A stretch of 64,000 nt of DNA from Pseudomonadota bacterium (GTDB lineage Bacteria; Pseudomonadota; Alphaproteobacteria; Rhizobiales; Xanthobacteraceae): assembly GCA_018242205.1 (NCBI GenBank), contig JAFECJ010000002.1, forward strand, positions 166,575 through 230,574, written 5' to 3'. Shown here one piece after another: positions 17,261 to 26,182 of this stretch. A model generated the notes under the pieces. The model saw only the letters and a program-made list of their open reading frames with translations. It did no database searches and had not been told where the DNA came from. Made by a program: the position numbers and the translations under genes. Numbering within the stretch: the stretch's first letter is position 1; each line of letters starts with the position of its first letter.

Positions 17261-17683
17261 TCAGAGCTTGATATCGAAATGCGCCATCAGGGCGCGGCTG
17301 CCGAGGAAGGCGACCGTGGCCGACGCGCCGGTGACGAAGGCGCCCCAGGCGAGATCGATCAACGTGATCGACGCCGTCCAGTTGCGCAACGTCGCGTAGT
17401 TCGTCAGGTCGTAGGTCGCATAGGCCAGCAGGCCGAACAGCGCCGCATGGACAGCGGCGTGCTGCAGCGAATTGGCGCGCAGCGCCGGCAGCACGGCGAA
17501 CAGCTCGATGCCCAACGGATAGACCAAGTAGAAGATGACCGCCGGCACGATCCGGACCTTGTCGGCCAGAATGTCCCCCAGCACCGGCCGGTACAACGCC
17601 TGGCCCATCTGCGACAGCCAGATGCCGTCGAGGACGATGAACACCGCAAGAATCAAGACATAGACGACCACGTAAAAAGCCAC
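17261..17683 (-). CDS. DUF2177 membrane protein
   Basis: 140 residues with four predicted membrane segments (about 4-22, 42-60, 74-92 and 112-132). GTG 17683 is preceded by aggaggg. Characteristic pieces are FIVLDGIWLSQMGQALYRP and YATYDLTNYATLRNW, typical of DUF2177. Its function is unknown, but DUF2177 often accompanies the CFA/DUF1365/DUF1295 set. It is convergent with the sigma operon yet has its own TGATCC-N18-TAGAAG promoter (17714-17743), so it appears to belong to the same regulon. Confidence 0.9.
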   Translation of the reverse strand: MAFYVVVYVLILAVFIVLDGIWLSQMGQALYRPVLGDILADKVRIVPAVIFYLVYPLGIELFAVLPALRANSLQHAAVHAALFGLLAYATYDLTNYATLRNWTASITLIDLAWGAFVTGASATVAFLGSRALMAHFDIKL

Positions 17684-17713
17684 GTCACCCTCCTGTCGGT
17701 CTAGGCCACGGGC

Positions 17714-17743
17714 CTTCTACGACTCCCGCGGTCCGGCGGATCA
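17714..17743 (-). promoter_or_regulatory. Sigma-E type promoter of the DUF2177 gene
   Basis: Minus-strand TGATCC (17743 to 17738), an 18-base spacer, TAGAAG (17719 to 17714). The spacing is identical to the two promoters at 13.1 kb. The expected start of transcription near 17707 leaves about 24 untranslated bases, enough for the aggaggg ribosome site. Confidence 0.6.
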
Positions 17744-17983
17744 CCCCAGGCGAGGAGCGATCGCAGGCCAGTGCCGATTTCCATCGAATTCAGCGTCATC
17801 GAATGGCGGATTATGTTCCGTTCGATGGACCCATGAGGGTTCGTTGGGGGCGCAACCTGAGGTCGATTTCGTGCCTCAAAAACAGGCTCAAAATCGACGA
17901 TAAGCTACTGAATAATCGTGTTTTTCACTGTCTCGAACGCCCCCTTTCTGTTATGCTTTTTTATCGGGTTTTCGAGGGGCATT
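17744..17983. other. Intergenic region upstream of the glutamine-synthetase-like gene
   Basis: About 240 bp. The last 110 bases before 17984 are notably AT-richer than the neighbourhood and probably hold the promoter of the 18-22 kb operon. A ribosome site, cgagggg, lies at 17973-17979. No RNA gene or operator could be recognised. Confidence 0.5.
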
Positions 17984-19357
17984 ATGCATACAGTACCTGT
18001 AATTTCCTCCGCCCAGGAAGCCGTCGATTATGTCCGCCAGCGCGACCTGCCCTACGTCCGGGTCGGCCTGTTCGACATCGACGGCATCTTCCGCGGCAAA
18101 TACATCGGCCGCGACAAATTCGAGAGCTCGGTCGAGAAGGGCCTCGGCTTTTGCGACGTGGTCGTCGGCTGGGACAGCAACGACCAGCTCTATGACAACG
18201 TCAAAGTCACCGGCTGGCACACCGGCTATCCGGACGCGGCGGTGCGCCTGCTGCCCGAGACCCTGCGCCTCCTCCCGCTCGAGGAGGACCTGCCGCTGTT
18301 CCTCTGCGAATTCGCCGACAAATGGGAAGAGGTCTGCCCGCGCGGCACCTTGCGCCGGGTGCTCGATCGCGCCGCCGACATGGGATTCAAGGTCAGCGCC
18401 GCGGCCGAGTTCGAATTCTTCCTGTTCGAGGAGACGCCGCAGTCGGTTCGTGACAAGAACTATCGCGGCCTGAAGAACATCACGCCCGGCTTCTTCGGCT
18501 ATTCGATGCTTCGCAGTTCGGTGCACGCCGATTTCTATCGCGACCTACTCGAACTGTCGCGCGGCATGAACTTCGAGATCGAGGGCCTGCACACCGAGAC
18601 CGGTCCCGGCGTGCTCGAGGCCGCGATCCGCGTCGACGAAGCGCTCGCCGCCGCCGACAAGGCGGCGCTGTTCAAGACTTACACCAAGGTACTGGCGCAG
18701 AAGCGCGGCTGGATGGCCTCGTTCATGGCCAAGTCGTCGCCCGAATGGCCGGGTCAATCCGGTCACCTGCACACCTCCCTGCAGGATCGCAAGTCGGGCA
18801 AGGGCATGTTCCATGACGCCGGCAAGCCATATGGCATGTCCGACATCATGCGCTGGTTCGTCGGCGGCCAGCAGGCGCTGATGCCGGAACTGCTGGCGAT
18901 GGTGGCGTGCACGGTGAACAGCTACACGCGGCTCATTCCCGGTTTCTGGGCGCCGACCGATGCCGCCTGGTCGGTCGACAACCGCACCACCGCGTTGCGC
19001 GTGATCGAGGGATCGGAGAAGTCGCAACGCGTCGAGTACCGCGTCGCCGCGGCCGACATCAACCCGTATATCGCGATGGCGGCGGCGATCGGCTCCGGCC
19101 TGTGGGGCATCGAGCATCGCATCGAACCCGGCGATCCGCTGACCGGCAACGCCTACGAAGTCAAGCTGCCGGCGGAACGCGCGCTGCCGCGCACTCTGTG
19201 GGACGCCGCGCAACGCCTGAAGGCGTCGCAGCCGGCCCGCGCTTTGTTCGGCGATGCCTTCGTCGATCACTACGCCGCAAGCCGCGAGTGGGAAGAACGC
19301 GAATTCCGCCGCGCCATCACCGACTGGGAAATGCAGCGTTACTTCGAAATTATCTGA
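17984..19357 (+). CDS. Glutamine synthetase family ligase (gamma-glutamyl-amine synthetase type)
   Basis: 457 residues from ATG 17984 (the frame opens at 17918, but gaggggc precedes 17984). Catalytic core: AAAEFEFFLF (metal site), HTETGPGVLEAAIRVDEALA where true glutamine synthetases have GPGQNE, GQSGHLHTSLQD (ATP and glutamate site), SYTRLIPGFWAPTDAAWSVD, NRTTALRV and RVEYRVAAADINPYIAMAAA (R-x-E-x-R). The altered GPG motif and length match PuuA/IpuC-like enzymes, which join glutamate to an amine with ATP. Gene partners (amine oxidase, aldehyde dehydrogenases, transporter) support amine catabolism. The actual amine is unknown. Confidence 0.88.
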   Translation: MHTVPVISSAQEAVDYVRQRDLPYVRVGLFDIDGIFRGKYIGRDKFESSVEKGLGFCDVVVGWDSNDQLYDNVKVTGWHTGYPDAAVRLLPETLRLLPLEEDLPLFLCEFADKWEEVCPRGTLRRVLDRAADMGFKVSAAAEFEFFLFEETPQSVRDKNYRGLKNITPGFFGYSMLRSSVHADFYRDLLELSRGMNFEIEGLHTETGPGVLEAAIRVDEALAAADKAALFKTYTKVLAQKRGWMASFMAKSSPEWPGQSGHLHTSLQDRKSGKGMFHDAGKPYGMSDIMRWFVGGQQALMPELLAMVACTVNSYTRLIPGFWAPTDAAWSVDNRTTALRVIEGSEKSQRVEYRVAAADINPYIAMAAAIGSGLWGIEHRIEPGDPLTGNAYEVKLPAERALPRTLWDAAQRLKASQPARALFGDAFVDHYAASREWEEREFRRAITDWEMQRYFEII

Positions 19358-19423
19358 GCCAATCCAGGCCGAGGCGGCGACCGCCTGACCGGCCTTCTTC
19401 TCTCCGACTACTGGACCCGAGCC

Positions 19424-20809
19424 ATGTGTGACGTTGTCTGCATTTCTCCGATCGACGGAAGCGAAGTCGCGCGTCGTCTCTCCGCCAGCGGTAGCGCGAT
19501 CGATGCGGCGCTACAAGCCGCGCGCCGCGCCCAGAAAGAATGGGCGCAGGTGCCGCTCGCTACCCGCATGGCGAAGATGACCGCCTTCGTCGATGCGATG
19601 CTGGCGATGAACCAGGAAGTCGTGCCGGAAATCGCGCGGCAGATGGGCCGTCCGGTGAAATGGGGCGGCGAGTTCCGGCCGTTCGAAGAGCGCGCCCGCC
19701 ACATGATCGCCATCGCGCCCGAAGCGCTCAAGCCACATGTGCCGAAGCCGATCGAAGGCATCACCCGCTTCATCGAGAAGACGCCGGCCGGCGTCGTCCT
19801 CGTCATCGCGCCGTGGAATTACCCGTATCTCACCGCGGTCAACAGCGTCGTGCCGGCGCTGATCGCCGGGAATGCCGTCATCCTCAAGCACGCGGCGCAG
19901 ACCATCCTGGTCGGCGAACGTTTCGCCAAGGCGATGCAGGCGGCCGATCTGCCGGCCGGCCTTTTCGCCAATCTTGTTCTGACACATGACGACACCGCGC
20001 GCATTCTGTCGGGCGGCGCGGTCGATCACGCCAATTTCACCGGCTCCGTTGCCGGCGGACAGGCGATCGAACGCGCGGCCGCCGGGACCTTCACGACGCT
20101 CGGCCTCGAGCTTGGCGGCAAGGACCCCGCTTACGTGCGCGCCGACGCCAACCTCGGCCATGCGGTCGAGAACCTGGTCGACGGAGCGTTCTTCAATTCC
20201 GGCCAGTGCTGCTGCGGCATCGAGCGCATCTATGTGCATGACAAGCTCTATCCCGAGTTCGTCTCGCGTTTCGTCGAACTGACCAATACCTACAAGCTCG
20301 GCAATCCGCTCGACGAGACGACGACGCTCGGGCCGATGGCGACGCCGCGTGGTGCCGACGTCGTGCGCCGCCAGATCAAGGACGCCGTCGCCAAGGGCGC
20401 ACGCGCGCACATCGATCCGAAGCTGTTTCCCGCCGATGACGGCCGCGGCACCTACGTGATGCCGCAGGTGCTGACCGAGGTCGATCACACGATGGACTTG
20501 ATGACGATCGAAAACTTCGGCCCGGTCGTCGGCATCATGAAAGTCTCCGGCGACGACGAGGCGATCCGCCTGATGAACGACAGTCCCTATGGCCTCACCG
20601 CCGCGATCTGGACGTCGGACGAGAAAGCCGCGCTGTCGATCGGTCAGCAGGTCGAAACCGGCACCGTGTTCATGAACCGCTGCGACTATCTCGATCCGGC
20701 TTTGGCCTGGACCGGCGTCAAGGATACCGGCCGCGGCGTCAGCCTGTCGGAGATCGGCTACGACATGCTCACCCGCGCCAAGAGCTTCCATCTCCGGACC
20801 GTGTCCTGA
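19424..20809 (+). CDS. Aldehyde dehydrogenase family protein (1)
   Basis: 461 residues. NAD(P) site APWNYPYLTAVNSV (about residues 128-141), FTGSVAGGQAIERAA, catalytic Glu in LGLELGGKDPAYV (about 226-238) and catalytic Cys in FFNSGQCCCGIERIYV (about 261-276). The triple Cys is unusual but the reactive Cys position is kept. The second gene of the glutamine-synthetase-like operon, it probably oxidises the aldehyde made from the gamma-glutamylated amine. Confidence 0.92.
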   Translation: MCDVVCISPIDGSEVARRLSASGSAIDAALQAARRAQKEWAQVPLATRMAKMTAFVDAMLAMNQEVVPEIARQMGRPVKWGGEFRPFEERARHMIAIAPEALKPHVPKPIEGITRFIEKTPAGVVLVIAPWNYPYLTAVNSVVPALIAGNAVILKHAAQTILVGERFAKAMQAADLPAGLFANLVLTHDDTARILSGGAVDHANFTGSVAGGQAIERAAAGTFTTLGLELGGKDPAYVRADANLGHAVENLVDGAFFNSGQCCCGIERIYVHDKLYPEFVSRFVELTNTYKLGNPLDETTTLGPMATPRGADVVRRQIKDAVAKGARAHIDPKLFPADDGRGTYVMPQVLTEVDHTMDLMTIENFGPVVGIMKVSGDDEAIRLMNDSPYGLTAAIWTSDEKAALSIGQQVETGTVFMNRCDYLDPALAWTGVKDTGRGVSLSEIGYDMLTRAKSFHLRTVS

Positions 20810-20850
20810 TCGCCCCTCGCAATTAACACACTCATTGAGCAGAGATCGAA

Positions 20851-22017
20851 ATGTCCACCTCGCCTACCGCCAACTGGAACTATCCGACATCCGTGCGTTT
20901 CGGTGCCGGCCGCATCAAGGAACTGCCGCAGATCTGCAAGGAGCTTGGTTTCGTTCGGCCGCTATTGGTCACCGATCCGTTTCTGGCGTCGCAGCCGATG
21001 ACGCAATCCGCGCTCAAGTCGCTGCGCGATGCCGGCCTCGGCGCCTACGTGTTCTCCGATGTCCGATCGAACCCGAACGACGCCAATGTCGAGGCCGGGC
21101 TCAAGGTTCTGCGCGCCGGCAAGCATGACAGCGTCATCGCCTTCGGCGGCGGCTCGGCGCTCGACGCCGGCAAGGTCATCGCCTTCATGGCCGGACAAAC
21201 GCGGCCGATGTGGGATTTCGAGGACGTCGGCGACTGGTGGACGCGCGCCGATGCCAAAGGCATCGCGCCGGTCATCGCCGTGCCGACCACGGCGGGCACC
21301 GGCTCGGAAGTCGGCCGCGCCGGCGTCATCACGCAGCAATCGACGCACGCCAAGAAAGTGATCTTCCATCCCGGCATGATGCCGAAGGTGACGATCTGCG
21401 ATCCCGAATTGACCGTCGGCATGCCGCCGAAGATCACGGCCGGCACCGGCATGGATGCGCTGGCGCATTGTCTCGAAGCTTATTGCTCGCCGTTCTATCA
21501 TCCGATGGGCGACGGCATCGCCGTCGAAGGCATGCGTCTCGTCAAAGAATATCTGCTTCGCGCTTATCGCGACGGTAGCGATATCGAAGCGCGCGCGCAC
21601 ATGATGTCGGCTGCGGCGATGGGCGCGACGGCATTTCAAAAAGGCCTCGGCGCCATTCATGCCCTGTCGCATCCGGTCGGCGCGCTGTACGACACGCATC
21701 ACGGCATGACCAACGCCGTGTTCATGCCTTATGTGCTGGTGTTCAATCGCCCGGCGATCGAAACCAAGATCGCGCGGCTCGCCGCCTATCTCGGCCTCGC
21801 GCCGAATTTCGATTCCTTCCTCGCGTGGGTCATGGATTTCCGCAAGGCGCTCGGCGTTCCGCATACGCTGAAGGAGTTCGGCGTCGACGATTCGAAATTC
21901 GATCTCGTCGCCAGGATGGCGCCCGACGATCCGACCGCGGGCGGCAACCCGGTGCCGCTATCGGTAGCGGCAGCGCGCGCCCTTCTCGACAAGGCGTATC
22001 GCGGCGAGGTCGAATAA
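20851..22017 (+). CDS. Iron-containing alcohol dehydrogenase
   Basis: 388 residues. Nucleotide site FGGGSALDAGKVIAFM (about residues 97-112), VPTTAGTGSEVGRAGVI (about 147-163) and metal ligands in TGMDALAHCLEAY (Asp, His), GLGAIHALSHPVGALYD and THHGMTN (His). These define the group III Fe-ADH family. It converts an alcohol to an aldehyde or the reverse. Following a ligase and an aldehyde dehydrogenase, it suggests that the substrate is an amino alcohol or that an aldehyde intermediate is reduced. Convergent with the ABC operon after 14 bases. Confidence 0.92.
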   Translation: MSTSPTANWNYPTSVRFGAGRIKELPQICKELGFVRPLLVTDPFLASQPMTQSALKSLRDAGLGAYVFSDVRSNPNDANVEAGLKVLRAGKHDSVIAFGGGSALDAGKVIAFMAGQTRPMWDFEDVGDWWTRADAKGIAPVIAVPTTAGTGSEVGRAGVITQQSTHAKKVIFHPGMMPKVTICDPELTVGMPPKITAGTGMDALAHCLEAYCSPFYHPMGDGIAVEGMRLVKEYLLRAYRDGSDIEARAHMMSAAAMGATAFQKGLGAIHALSHPVGALYDTHHGMTNAVFMPYVLVFNRPAIETKIARLAAYLGLAPNFDSFLAWVMDFRKALGVPHTLKEFGVDDSKFDLVARMAPDDPTAGGNPVPLSVAAARALLDKAYRGEVE

Positions 22018-22030
22018 GAGACGGCGCAAA

Positions 22031-22861
22031 CTAGCGCTTGGCGCGCCGGCCGAAGATCTGCGACAGGCCCAGCAACAGGCTCGTCACCACGACCATCATC
22101 GTGGAAATCGCGGCGATGGTCGGATCGATCTGATCGCGCAATGCCGCGAACATGATGCGTGTCAGGGTGGAGTTGTCGCCACCCGACACGAACAGCGACA
22201 CGATGACTTCGTCGAACGACGTCAGGAACGACAGCACGGCGGCGGTCAGGATCGCGAACTTGATCTGCGGCATCACGACCATGAAGAACGCCTCGAGACG
22301 TGAAGCGCCGAGGCTGCGCGCGACGCGTTCCTGATTCATGTCGAAGCTCTTCAGCGCCGAGGTCACGATCATGATCACGATCGGGACCGCCAGGATGCTG
22401 TGCGCCAGAACGACGCCGATCAGCGAATTGACGATCCTGAGTTTCACATAGGCGTAGAAGATGGCGGTGCCGACGAGGATGACCGGAATCACAATCGGCA
22501 TGATCAGAACCAGCGAAACCAGCCGGGCGATCGCAAGCTCGGCGTTATAAAGTCCGTACGCCGCAACGGTGCCGAGCGGCGTCGCCACGAGGACGGTCAG
22601 CGTCGCCGCCTTGAACGACGTGGCCGTCGCCTGCATCCACGAACGCGAGTGGAAGTAAGCTTCGTACCAGCGCAACGACAGATGCCGCGGCGGAAACTCG
22701 AGATATTGCGATTCGGAGAACGACATCGGGATGACGATAAGCGTCGGCAGCACGAGGAAGGCAAACAGCACGACGGCCAGCGCGTAGAGCCACAGCCGCG
22801 AGCCATGCGTGATCTGCGTGTCGGTCGCCGGCTTGTCGAACCAGGACATGAATCGAGCCAT
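22031..22861 (-). CDS. ABC transporter permease (PotC type)
   Basis: 276 residues from ATG 22861. Six membrane segments. The EAA loop that contacts the ATPase reads RSLGASRLEAFFMVVMPQIK. It belongs to the PotBC/SfuB-like importers for polyamines, amino acids or organic amines. Last gene of the order binding protein, ATPase, permease, permease; 2 bases separate it from the preceding gene. The open frame upstream to 23137 is shadow. Confidence 0.93.
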   Translation of the reverse strand: MARFMSWFDKPATDTQITHGSRLWLYALAVVLFAFLVLPTLIVIPMSFSESQYLEFPPRHLSLRWYEAYFHSRSWMQATATSFKAATLTVLVATPLGTVAAYGLYNAELAIARLVSLVLIMPIVIPVILVGTAIFYAYVKLRIVNSLIGVVLAHSILAVPIVIMIVTSALKSFDMNQERVARSLGASRLEAFFMVVMPQIKFAILTAAVLSFLTSFDEVIVSLFVSGGDNSTLTRIMFAALRDQIDPTIAAISTMMVVVTSLLLGLSQIFGRRAKR

Positions 22862-22863
22862 GG

Positions 22864-23775
22864 TCAGTGCCCTGCCCCGATGAGCGACAGATTCTTCGCT
22901 AGCCGCGACGCGATCCACAGCAGCAGAAATGTCAGAACCAGCAGCACCGCGCCGAGCGCGCTCGCCGAACCCCAGTTCAGGAAGGTGTCGATATCGGTGG
23001 CGATGCGGCTCGACACCATCGTCACCCGGCCGCCGCCGAGCACTTCCGGCGTGACATAGAAGCCGAGGCAAAGGATGAAGACGACCAGTGCGCCGGCCGT
23101 CAATCCGGGAACCGACAGCGGCAGGAAGATGCGCCAAAAGCTCTGCACCGGGCTCGCCCCCAGATTGGCCGCCGCCTGAAGCAGCGAACGATCGATCGAG
23201 CGCATGTTGCCGTACAGCGGCAACACGATGAACGGCAGCATGATGTGCACCATGCCGATCAATGTCCCGGTCAAATTATTGACGAGCGGCAACGGCTCCG
23301 ACCACAGACCGAGTTGCATGCCCCAGTGGTTGATCAGGCCGGTCCGCTGTAACAGCACCAGCCAGGCATAGGTGCGCACCAGGAGCGACGTCCAGAACGG
23401 CAGCAATACCGCGATCATGCACAGATTGGCCGCGCGGGTCGGCAGTTGCGACATGAAGTAGGCCAATGGATAACCGAGCACCGCGCAGATCGCGGTTGTC
23501 AGCGCGCTGACCTTGAAGGTCGTCCAGAAAATCCGAACGTATGACGGCTGTTCGATGAGATGCCGATAATTGATCAAGGTCGCGGCGCCGCTGTCGGTGA
23601 AGAACGACAGATAGAACAGCCAGCCGACCGGCACGATAAGGCAGACGAACACCACGGCGAAGGCCGGCGCGGCGAGCGACAGCATCACCCAGCGTTCGAT
23701 CAGGCGGTCCCTGCTCAGGGCGGCGGCGTGATCGTCGCTCAGGGAGATCGTCGCGGGGGCCGTCGGTGTGCTCAT
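22864..23775 (-). CDS. ABC transporter permease (PotB type)
   Basis: 303 residues from ATG 23775, with a cytoplasmic N-terminal tail of about 40 residues and six membrane segments. EAA loop: NLGASPVQSFWRIFLPLSVP. A partner of the PotC-type permease downstream, it forms the heterodimeric channel. An alternative ATG at 23817 would overlap the ATPase gene. Confidence 0.93.
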   Translation of the reverse strand: MSTPTAPATISLSDDHAAALSRDRLIERWVMLSLAAPAFAVVFVCLIVPVGWLFYLSFFTDSGAATLINYRHLIEQPSYVRIFWTTFKVSALTTAICAVLGYPLAYFMSQLPTRAANLCMIAVLLPFWTSLLVRTYAWLVLLQRTGLINHWGMQLGLWSEPLPLVNNLTGTLIGMVHIMLPFIVLPLYGNMRSIDRSLLQAAANLGASPVQSFWRIFLPLSVPGLTAGALVVFILCLGFYVTPEVLGGGRVTMVSSRIATDIDTFLNWGSASALGAVLLVLTFLLLWIASRLAKNLSLIGAGH

Positions 23776-23782
23776 GATCGGC

Positions 23783-24862
23783 TCACCTTTCGTCCGGCAA
23801 CAACGTGGTGTCGGCAACCGTCAGGCCGAGCGTGATGCTGTCGCTGCCATCGGGAAGCGACTGCAGGCCGACGCTGTTGGCCGGCACGCGCAGCGTGATC
23901 GCGTCGCCGCCGCCGAGATCGACCTCGATGCGCATCGTATCGCCCTGAAAAACGCGCCCGACGATGCGGCCATCGAAACAATTCATGCCGTCGCGCGCCG
24001 CGCCGTCGACGATCCGCACCTGCTCGGGCCGGATCATCAGCAGGCAGCGGCCGTCTCGCACCGGCGCGCCGCCGGCCTTGATAACGGTGTCGCGATAACG
24101 GCAGACGCCGCCGGTCACGGCGACATTCAGGAACGTCGACTCGCCGATGAACTCGGCGACGAAGCGGCTGTTCGGTTTTGAATAGATATGCCGCGGCGTG
24201 TCGAGTTGCGCGATCCTGCCCTTGTTGATCACCGCGATGCGATCGGACATCGTCAGCGCCTCGCGCTGATCGTGCGTCACATAGATCGTCGTCGTGCCGA
24301 GTTTCTCGTGCAGACGACGCAGCTCGAGCTGCATCAACTCCCGCAACTGCTTGTCGAGCGCCGACAGCGGCTCGTCCATCAGGATGATGCGCGGCTCGAA
24401 CACCAGGGCCCGGGCGAGCGCGACGCGCTGGCGTTGACCGCCGGACAATTCGTCGATGCCGCGCGCGCCATAGCCGGCGAGTTGCACCATGTCGAGCGCC
24501 GCTTCGACGCGCCTGGCGATTTCGGCGGCGCCGGTTTTCCGCAGCCGCAGCGGGAAGGCAATGTTGGCCGCGACATTCATGTGCGGGAACAGCGCGTAGT
24601 TCTGAAAGACCATGCCGACATCGCGCTTCTGCGGCGCCAGGCGGATCACTTCCTGCGTGCCGAACAGAATGCTGCCGGAATCCGGACGGGTGAAGCCGGC
24701 GAGCATCATCAGGAGGGTGGTCTTGCCCGAGCCGGACGGGCCGAGCAGCGTCAGAAACTCACCGGCCTGAACGTGCAGATCGACCCGATCGAGCACGACG
24801 ACGGCCCCGTAAGCTTTGGTGACCTGCCGGACATGAATATCGAGTGCCGATGCGGATGCCAT
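23783..24862 (-). CDS. ABC transporter ATP-binding protein (PotA type)
   Basis: 359 residues. Walker A GPSGSGKTTLLMML (about residues 39-52), signature LSGGQRQRVALA (about 138-149), Walker B RIILMDEPLSALD, and the C-terminal TOBE regulatory domain (about 240-359). It energises import by the two permeases downstream. The long TOBE part fits PotA/FbpC-like transporters. It is 75 bases downstream of the binding-protein gene. Confidence 0.94.
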   Translation of the reverse strand: MASASALDIHVRQVTKAYGAVVVLDRVDLHVQAGEFLTLLGPSGSGKTTLLMMLAGFTRPDSGSILFGTQEVIRLAPQKRDVGMVFQNYALFPHMNVAANIAFPLRLRKTGAAEIARRVEAALDMVQLAGYGARGIDELSGGQRQRVALARALVFEPRIILMDEPLSALDKQLRELMQLELRRLHEKLGTTTIYVTHDQREALTMSDRIAVINKGRIAQLDTPRHIYSKPNSRFVAEFIGESTFLNVAVTGGVCRYRDTVIKAGGAPVRDGRCLLMIRPEQVRIVDGAARDGMNCFDGRIVGRVFQGDTMRIEVDLGGGDAITLRVPANSVGLQSLPDGSDSITLGLTVADTTLLPDER

Positions 24863-24936
24863 AGAGCGAGCGACTGTCGTCTCTTCTTGGAGCGGCTGGC
24901 CGGGGCGCTCTTGTGCGACGCCCCGGCCGAGGCGCG

Positions 24937-25995
24937 TTACTCGGTTAGCATGTTCTGATAGGCGGCCGCCGCCTTCTCTTCGTTCTTGATGTACCAGTCG
25001 AGATCGACCGGCAACTGAACCGCCACGTTCTGCGGCGAGGACGGCAGCTTGGCGGCATAGTCGGCGCTGATCTTGCCGATCTCATAGGCCTTCTTGTTGG
25101 TCGGCCCGTAGGTGATGTACTTCGTGAACTCCGCCTGGTACTGCGGCTTGGAAATTTCGTTCAGGAACTTCATCGCCAGGTCCTTGTGCGGCGCGCCTTT
25201 CGGAATGGCGTAACAGTCGTAGTCGAGCAGCGCCTGATTGAAGGTATAGGCGACCTTGCCGCCGTCCTTGGCCACCACGTCGAAGCGGCCGTTCCAGCCG
25301 GTGATCATGTCGACTTCGCCGTCCTTCATCAACTGCGCGTGCTGCGCGCCCGACGACCACCACACGCTGATGTAGGGCTTGAGCTCCTTGATCTTCTTGA
25401 TGGCGCGCTCGATGCCGCCCGGCGACGACAGCACCTCGTAGACCTTGTCCGCCGGCACGCCGTCGGCCATCAGCGCCGGCTCGAGAGCGCCGGCCACGCT
25501 TTTGCGGTACGACCTTTTGCCCGGGAATTTCTTGACGTCCCAGAAGTCGGCCCAGGACTTCGGATGATTGTCGCCATAGGTCTTGGTGTTCCAGGCCATC
25601 ACGGTCGAGAACACGTCGCCGCCGACGCAATAGTCCTGGCTGGTGTGCGGCACGAAGCTCGAACGGTCGATGACCTTGTAGTCGAGCTTCTCCAGGTAGC
25701 CGCCGGCACCAGCGCGCGCCGCGCTGCCCGAGCCGCTAGCCACGACGTCCCATGTCACCGCGCCGGCCTTCACCTTGACGACGGCGTCTGAGATGCTGGT
25801 GTAGGTCTCCTCCTTGACCGTGATGCCGAGCGCCTTGGCGGCCGGCTGGAACAGCGCCTTGCTCTGCGCCGCCTGATAGGCGCCGCCGAAGGAGACGACG
25901 GTCAGTTCTTCCGCGCCGGCGGTCGCGCCAACCAGGCCGACGGCGCCGATGATGGCCAATGAAGCGATAGCTAGTCTGGATCGATTGATCGTCAT
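24937..25995 (-). CDS. Extracellular solute-binding protein (PotD/SfuA type)
   Basis: 352 residues from ATG 25995. Sec signal MTINRSRLAIASLAIIGAVG with a probable cleavage after ATAGA. The mature protein begins EELTVVSFGGAYQAAQSKAL, the usual start of spermidine/putrescine-type binding proteins. It supplies ligand to the transporter genes downstream. Sequence alone does not define the ligand; the neighbouring gamma-glutamylation genes suggest an amine. The open frame further upstream to 26406 is not coding. Confidence 0.93.
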   Translation of the reverse strand: MTINRSRLAIASLAIIGAVGLVGATAGAEELTVVSFGGAYQAAQSKALFQPAAKALGITVKEETYTSISDAVVKVKAGAVTWDVVASGSGSAARAGAGGYLEKLDYKVIDRSSFVPHTSQDYCVGGDVFSTVMAWNTKTYGDNHPKSWADFWDVKKFPGKRSYRKSVAGALEPALMADGVPADKVYEVLSSPGGIERAIKKIKELKPYISVWWSSGAQHAQLMKDGEVDMITGWNGRFDVVAKDGGKVAYTFNQALLDYDCYAIPKGAPHKDLAMKFLNEISKPQYQAEFTKYITYGPTNKKAYEIGKISADYAAKLPSSPQNVAVQLPVDLDWYIKNEEKAAAAYQNMLTE

Positions 25996-26182
25996 TCCGT
26001 GCTCCTCACCCTGGTCATGAATGTCAGCCCGGGTTTTCAGGGGCGACCGTTGTTTGTTGGTCTTATCGCCCATCCTAAACCCATCCCGTATCGGTCCGTA
26101 TTCCCGGCCCGGACTAAAGGGCCAGTCTGGAATTTGGAGGGGTCCACTCCCGGGCGGTCGCCGCCGGCGGCCGGCCGTCGCC

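Noticed and set aside
17920..17983. Sigma-54 or riboswitch signal upstream of the ligase gene
   Set aside because: No GG-N10-GC pair and no conserved riboswitch core could be identified.
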